Source: Nitrobacter sp. NHB1 (lineage in GTDB: Bacteria > Pseudomonadota > Alphaproteobacteria > Rhizobiales > Xanthobacteraceae). From it: a DNA stretch of 64,000 bases. How positions within the stretch are numbered: position 1 is the first letter of the stretch; every line of letters starts with the position of its first letter. Positions 60,921-64,000 of the stretch are shown piece after piece. The notes beneath the pieces were generated by a model. The model was not told where the DNA came from. It did not search any database and saw only the letters and a list, made by a program, of their open reading frames with translations. The position numbers and the translations under genes are program-made. The stretch lies in contig NZ_JBAMDA010000001.1 in NCBI RefSeq assembly GCF_036964665.1, forward strand, positions 1,302,001 through 1,366,000. Direction: 5' to 3'.

Positions 60921-62305
60921 AACCCCGCGACCGCGGGGATCGGTTTGACCTTGCCTTCCCGATCGTGTCTGAGCAATTCGGCGATCAGGAATGCCATGTC
61001 GATCGACTGCTCGGCGTTCAGGCGCGGATCGCAGACGGTGTGATAGCGGTCGTTGAGATCTTCGTCCGTAATCGCGCGTGCGCCGCCGATGCACTCGGTG
61101 ACGTTCTGCCCGGTCATTTCCAGATGAACGCCGCCGGCGTGCGTGCCTTCCGCGGCATGAATGCTGAAGAACGACTTGACCTCCGACAGGATGCGGTCGA
61201 ACGGGCGGGTCTTGTAGCCGCTGGTCGCGGTGATGGTGTTGCCGTGCATCGGATCGCACGACCATACGACAGCGCGGCCCTCGCGCTGCACCGCGCGGAT
61301 CAGTTGCGGCAGATAATCGCCGATCTTGTCCGAGCCGAAGCGGCCGATGAGCGTCAGACGCCCCGGCTCATTGTCCGGATTGAGCACGTCGATCAGCTTC
61401 AACAGTTCATCCGGCTTGAGCGACGGGCCACACTTCAGGCCGATCGGATTCTTGATGCCGCGGAAATATTCGATGTGGCCATGGTCGAGCTGACGGGTGC
61501 GATCGCCGACCCAGATGAAATGGCCCGATGTCGCATACCAGTCGCCGGTTGTGGAATCGATCCGCGTCAAGGCCTCTTCGTAGCCGAGCAGCAGCGCCTC
61601 GTGGCTGGTATAGATATCGGTCGCCCGCAGTTCCGGATGGCTCTCGAGGTTGAGCCCGCAGGCGCGCATGAAATTGAGCGCGTCGGAAATACGATCGGCC
61701 AGTTCCTTGTAGCGCCGCGACTGCTGGGAATCCTTCAGGAAACCCAGCATCCACTGATGCACGCTGCCAAGATTGGCGAAACCTCCGGTCGCGAAGGCGC
61801 GCAGCAGGTTCAGCGTCGCCGCCGATTGCCGATAGGCCATGAGTTGACGGTGCGGATCCGGCGTTCGCGACTGCGCGTTGAACGCGATGTCGTTGACGAT
61901 GTCGCCGCGATAGCTCGGCAATTCGACGCCATCGACCTTTTCGACCGGCGAGGAGCGCGGCTTGGCGAACTGACCGGCAATGCGGCCGACCTTCACTACC
62001 GGCAGCGCGCCGGCATAGGTCAGAACCACCGCCATCTGCAGCAGCACACGGAAGAAGTCGCGGATGTTGTTGGCGCCGTGTTCGGCGAAGCTCTCGGCGC
62101 AGTCGCCACCCTGCAGCAAAAACGCCTCGCCGTTTGCGACTCGGGCCAGGACTTTCTTCAGATTGCGCGCCTCACCGGCAAAAACCAGCGGCGGAAACGC
62201 GGCAAGCTGCGCCTCGACTTCACCCAATGCCTTCGCATCCGGATAAACCGGGATCTGCTGCACCGGCTTGGTGCGCCAGCTATCGGGTGTCCACCGCTCG
62301 GACAT
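60917..62305 (-). CDS. Class II 3-deoxy-7-phosphoheptulonate (DAHP) synthase (462 aa)
   Basis: First step of the shikimate pathway: joins phosphoenolpyruvate and erythrose 4-phosphate. This is the plant-like type II enzyme: [20 protein letters not shown] at the start, [15 protein letters not shown] with the metal-binding Cys, [32 protein letters not shown] and [18 protein letters not shown]. The length fits. The ATG at 62305 follows AGGAG; the frame to 62392 is an extension. It overlaps dgkA downstream. A family A repeat lies upstream. Confidence 0.97.
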   Translation of the reverse strand: MSERWTPDSWRTKPVQQIPVYPDAKALGEVEAQLAAFPPLVFAGEARNLKKVLARVANGEAFLLQGGDCAESFAEHGANNIRDFFRVLLQMAVVLTYAGALPVVKVGRIAGQFAKPRSSPVEKVDGVELPSYRGDIVNDIAFNAQSRTPDPHRQLMAYRQSAATLNLLRAFATGGFANLGSVHQWMLGFLKDSQQSRRYKELADRISDALNFMRACGLNLESHPELRATDIYTSHEALLLGYEEALTRIDSTTGDWYATSGHFIWVGDRTRQLDHGHIEYFRGIKNPIGLKCGPSLKPDELLKLIDVLNPDNEPGRLTLIGRFGSDKIGDYLPQLIRAVQREGRAVVWSCDPMHGNTITATSGYKTRPFDRILSEVKSFFSIHAAEGTHAGGVHLEMTGQNVTECIGGARAITDEDLNDRYHTVCDPRLNAEQSIDMAFLIAELLRHDREGKVKPIPAVAGF

Positions 62306-62335
62306 GAGGTCAACTCCTGAGCAAAAACAGTCGCT

Positions 62336-62441
62336 TAGAGCATGATCTCGAAAAGTGGGAACCGGTTTTCGGATAAGATCATGCTCAATCAAAAGGATAC
62401 GGCTGGAGTCTGATTCAATACAGTTGAATCAGACTCTCTAG
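62336..62441 (+). repeat. Dispersed two-hairpin repeat, family A copy 6
   Basis: Half 1 has arms AGCATGATCT/AGATCATGCT around AAAGTGGGAACCGGTTTTCG. Half 2 has arms AGTCTGATTCAA/TTGAATCAGACT. The ends are CTTAGAG and CTCTAG. It is the best formed copy of the family and lies between the DAHP synthase and gor genes. Confidence 0.82.
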
Positions 62442-62625
62442 CTGGTCGTGAGGAGCCGGTATATATACAGGCTGGCCACGCTGCGCCAGTTGGAATTAAG
62501 TCTTACCGTACAAGAGCTTGCGGCAAAAGCCGAATTCGTATTTGCGGAATTTCTGCCAGCACCGCGGGGCTCCGGCGAAAAGCTGGAGCCCGGCTTTGAT
62601 GCCGTTAAAGCCGAACTAAAGCCTT
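62442..62625. other. Short region after gor with no recognised gene
   Basis: A 7-bp GGGCTCC/GGAGCCC hairpin at about 62568-62594 might act in gor mRNA 3' end formation but lacks a T-run. Overlapping frames on both strands look spurious. Confidence 0.45.
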
Positions 62626-64000
62626 TCACTCCGCCGCTTCACGCGCGTGGCGTGCGGTCGGCGTCCGCATCGTCACCAGTTCTTCGGCCGCCGTGGGATG
62701 CAATGCCATCGTCGCGTCGAAGTCGGCCTTGGTCGCCTTCATCCTGATCGCAATACCGAGAACCTGCACCATCTCGGCGGCGCCATCGCCGACGATGTGG
62801 CAACCCAGCACGCGATCCGTCGTCGCATCGACGACAAGCTTCATCAGGATACGGGTATCGCGACCGGACATTGTCGCCTTCATCGGCCGGAAGGTCGTCT
62901 TGTAGATATCGACGTTGGTGAACTGCGCGCGCGCCTGCGCCTCGGTCAGGCCCACCGTGCCGACCTCGGGTTGCGAGAAGACCGCGGTCGGGATGTCCGC
63001 ATGATCCACGCGCGTGGGCTTGTTGCCGAACACCGTATCCGCAAACGCGTGGCCCTCGCGGATGGCAACCGGAGTCAGGTTGAAGCGATGCGTGACATCG
63101 CCGACCGCATGGATGTGCGGCACGTTGGTTTGCGAAAAGCCGTCAACGGCAATACCGCCGTTGTTCGGATTGATGGCGACGCCCGCGTTCTCGAGACCGA
63201 GATTTGCAACGTTGGGATGCCGGCCGATCGCAAACAGCACCTGATCGGAGGCAACGCTCGACCCATTCGACAAATGAGACGTGAATTCGTCGCCTTGCCG
63301 ATCGACCCTGTCGACGGTGCAGCCCGTCAGGACCGTGATGCCGTCTTTCTCCATCTCCGCGCGAACGTGCGCGCGAACATCGTCGTCGAAACCGCGCAGG
63401 ATATTGTCGCCGCGATAGATCAGCGTCACATCGCTGCCGAATCCGGCAAAGATGCAGGCAAACTCGAGCGCAATATATCCGCCGCCCTGAATCGCAATTC
63501 GTCTCGGCAACTCCGTGAGGTGAAACACCTCGTTGGAGGAGATCACATGTTCGATGCCGGGAATGGCCCGCCCGTGGTTGGGCGCGCCGCCCGTTGCGAT
63601 CAGAACATGCTTCGAGCGGACGGTTTCGCCCGTCGCCAGTCGCAGCGTGTGCGGATCCTCGAACACCGCCCTCGTCTTGACGATGCGCGCGCCCGCCTTC
63701 TCGGCATTGGAGGTATAGGCCGCCTCTAACCGGGCGATCTCCTTGTCCTTGTTGGCGATCAGCGTCGGCCAGTCGAACGTCGCGGACGGGATCGACCAGC
63801 CGAAACCGGCGGCATCCTCTATGTCGTGGCGGATGTGAGATCCATAGACAAGCAGCTTCTTCGGCACGCACCCCCGGATGACGCAGGTGCCGCCCATCCG
63901 GTACTCCTCGGCAATCATGACGCGCGCGCCATATCCGGCAGCGATGCGCGCAGCGCGCACGCCGCCCGATCCACCGCCGATGACGAACAGATCGACGTCG
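62626..64000 (-). CDS. gor: Glutathione-disulfide reductase, 5' end outside the window (458 codons visible)
   Basis: FAD- and NADPH-dependent reductase of oxidised glutathione. The visible frame begins at the right edge with DVDLFVIGGGSGGVRAARIA, the FAD-binding motif, so only a few N-terminal residues are missing. The redox-active disulfide is in GGTCVIRGCVPKKLL near visible residues 40-54. The NADPH-binding GGGYIALEFACIFAGFGSDV and the C-terminal dimer-domain HPTAAEELVTMR with the catalytic His are intact. The CVIRGC variant of the CVNVGC active site is usual in alphaproteobacterial Gor. It ends 185 bp before a family A repeat. Confidence 0.95.
   Translation of the reverse strand, partial: DVDLFVIGGGSGGVRAARIAAGYGARVMIAEEYRMGGTCVIRGCVPKKLLVYGSHIRHDIEDAAGFGWSIPSATFDWPTLIANKDKEIARLEAAYTSNAEKAGARIVKTRAVFEDPHTLRLATGETVRSKHVLIATGGAPNHGRAIPGIEHVISSNEVFHLTELPRRIAIQGGGYIALEFACIFAGFGSDVTLIYRGDNILRGFDDDVRAHVRAEMEKDGITVLTGCTVDRVDRQGDEFTSHLSNGSSVASDQVLFAIGRHPNVANLGLENAGVAINPNNGGIAVDGFSQTNVPHIHAVGDVTHRFNLTPVAIREGHAFADTVFGNKPTRVDHADIPTAVFSQPEVGTVGLTEAQARAQFTNVDIYKTTFRPMKATMSGRDTRILMKLVVDATTDRVLGCHIVGDGAAEMVQVLGIAIRMKATKADFDATMALHPTAAEELVTMRTPTARHAREAAE

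Noticed and set aside
62448..62747. Plus-strand frame of 99 codons starting before gor
   Set aside because: Its second half is antisense to the conserved C-terminus of glutathione reductase and turns Ser/Arg-rich.

Overview
The window is a GC-rich chromosomal segment of an alphaproteobacterium. The evidence points to Hyphomicrobiales and most likely Nitrobacteraceae (Bradyrhizobium, Rhodopseudomonas, Nitrobacter or Afipia relatives). The clues are the protein sequences of the tRNA-Trp/secE/nusG/rplKAJL/rpoBC block, a very-long-chain fatty acid/lipid A cluster (acpXL, fabZ, two ketoacyl synthases, lpxXL), Irr-type TTAGAA-N3-TTCTAA sites, class II DAHP synthase, and several families of short palindromic intergenic repeats typical of this group. 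The genus is an inference; no rRNA gene is present to settle it.

Layout. 1-1050: 5' part of an FAD oxidoreductase cut by the window edge. 1389-14605 (all minus): tRNA-Trp, secE, nusG, rplK, rplA, an intrinsic terminator, a structured L10-type leader, rplJ, rplL, rpoB, rpoC and a strong terminator. 14606-17300: small genes (two probable membrane micropeptides, a PilZ protein, two small conserved-looking proteins) and repeats. 17300-20779 (plus): a GNAT/FemAB-like transferase overlapping a JmjC-like cupin hydroxylase, a site-2-type protease and a tail-anchored small protein. 20834-26342 (minus): an iron-uptake operon (TonB-dependent siderophore receptor, PiuC-type hydroxylase, ExbB, ExbD, TonB). 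26596-31905: a small protein, then a MarR regulator divergent from an RND efflux adaptor and pump. 32095-34440: tRNA-Gln followed by an AT-richer, partly decayed stretch holding one glycosyltransferase. 34443-36209: HerA-like ATPase. 36951-41160 (plus): the lipid A very-long-chain acyl cluster. 41181-47785 (minus): periplasmic polyamine-type binding protein, aminotransferase, rhodanese, Kup potassium transporter, MotB- and MotA-like stator pair. 48057-51892 (minus): pssA, psd and an Atm1-type ABC exporter. 52102-52704: LOG-family protein. 52719-56729 (minus): cysS, DUF559 nuclease, GNAT and cimA joined by stop/start overlaps. 56979-58691: two secreted proteins. 58706-64000 (minus): nadE, class II DAHP synthase with overlapping dgkA, and the 3' part of glutathione reductase.

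Most of the window is core genome: transcription and translation, phospholipid and lipid A synthesis, amino-acid and NAD synthesis, redox. The parts most worth attention are: a DUF559 nuclease gene bracketed by two inverted copies of a palindromic repeat and seated inside a gapless operon; a ketoacyl synthase of the lipid A cluster that lacks its catalytic cysteine and first histidine motif, with no alcohol dehydrogenase gene in the cluster; an Irr-like palindrome inside the exbB coding start; paired operator-like palindromes in front of the efflux pump; and at least four families of dispersed palindromic repeats.
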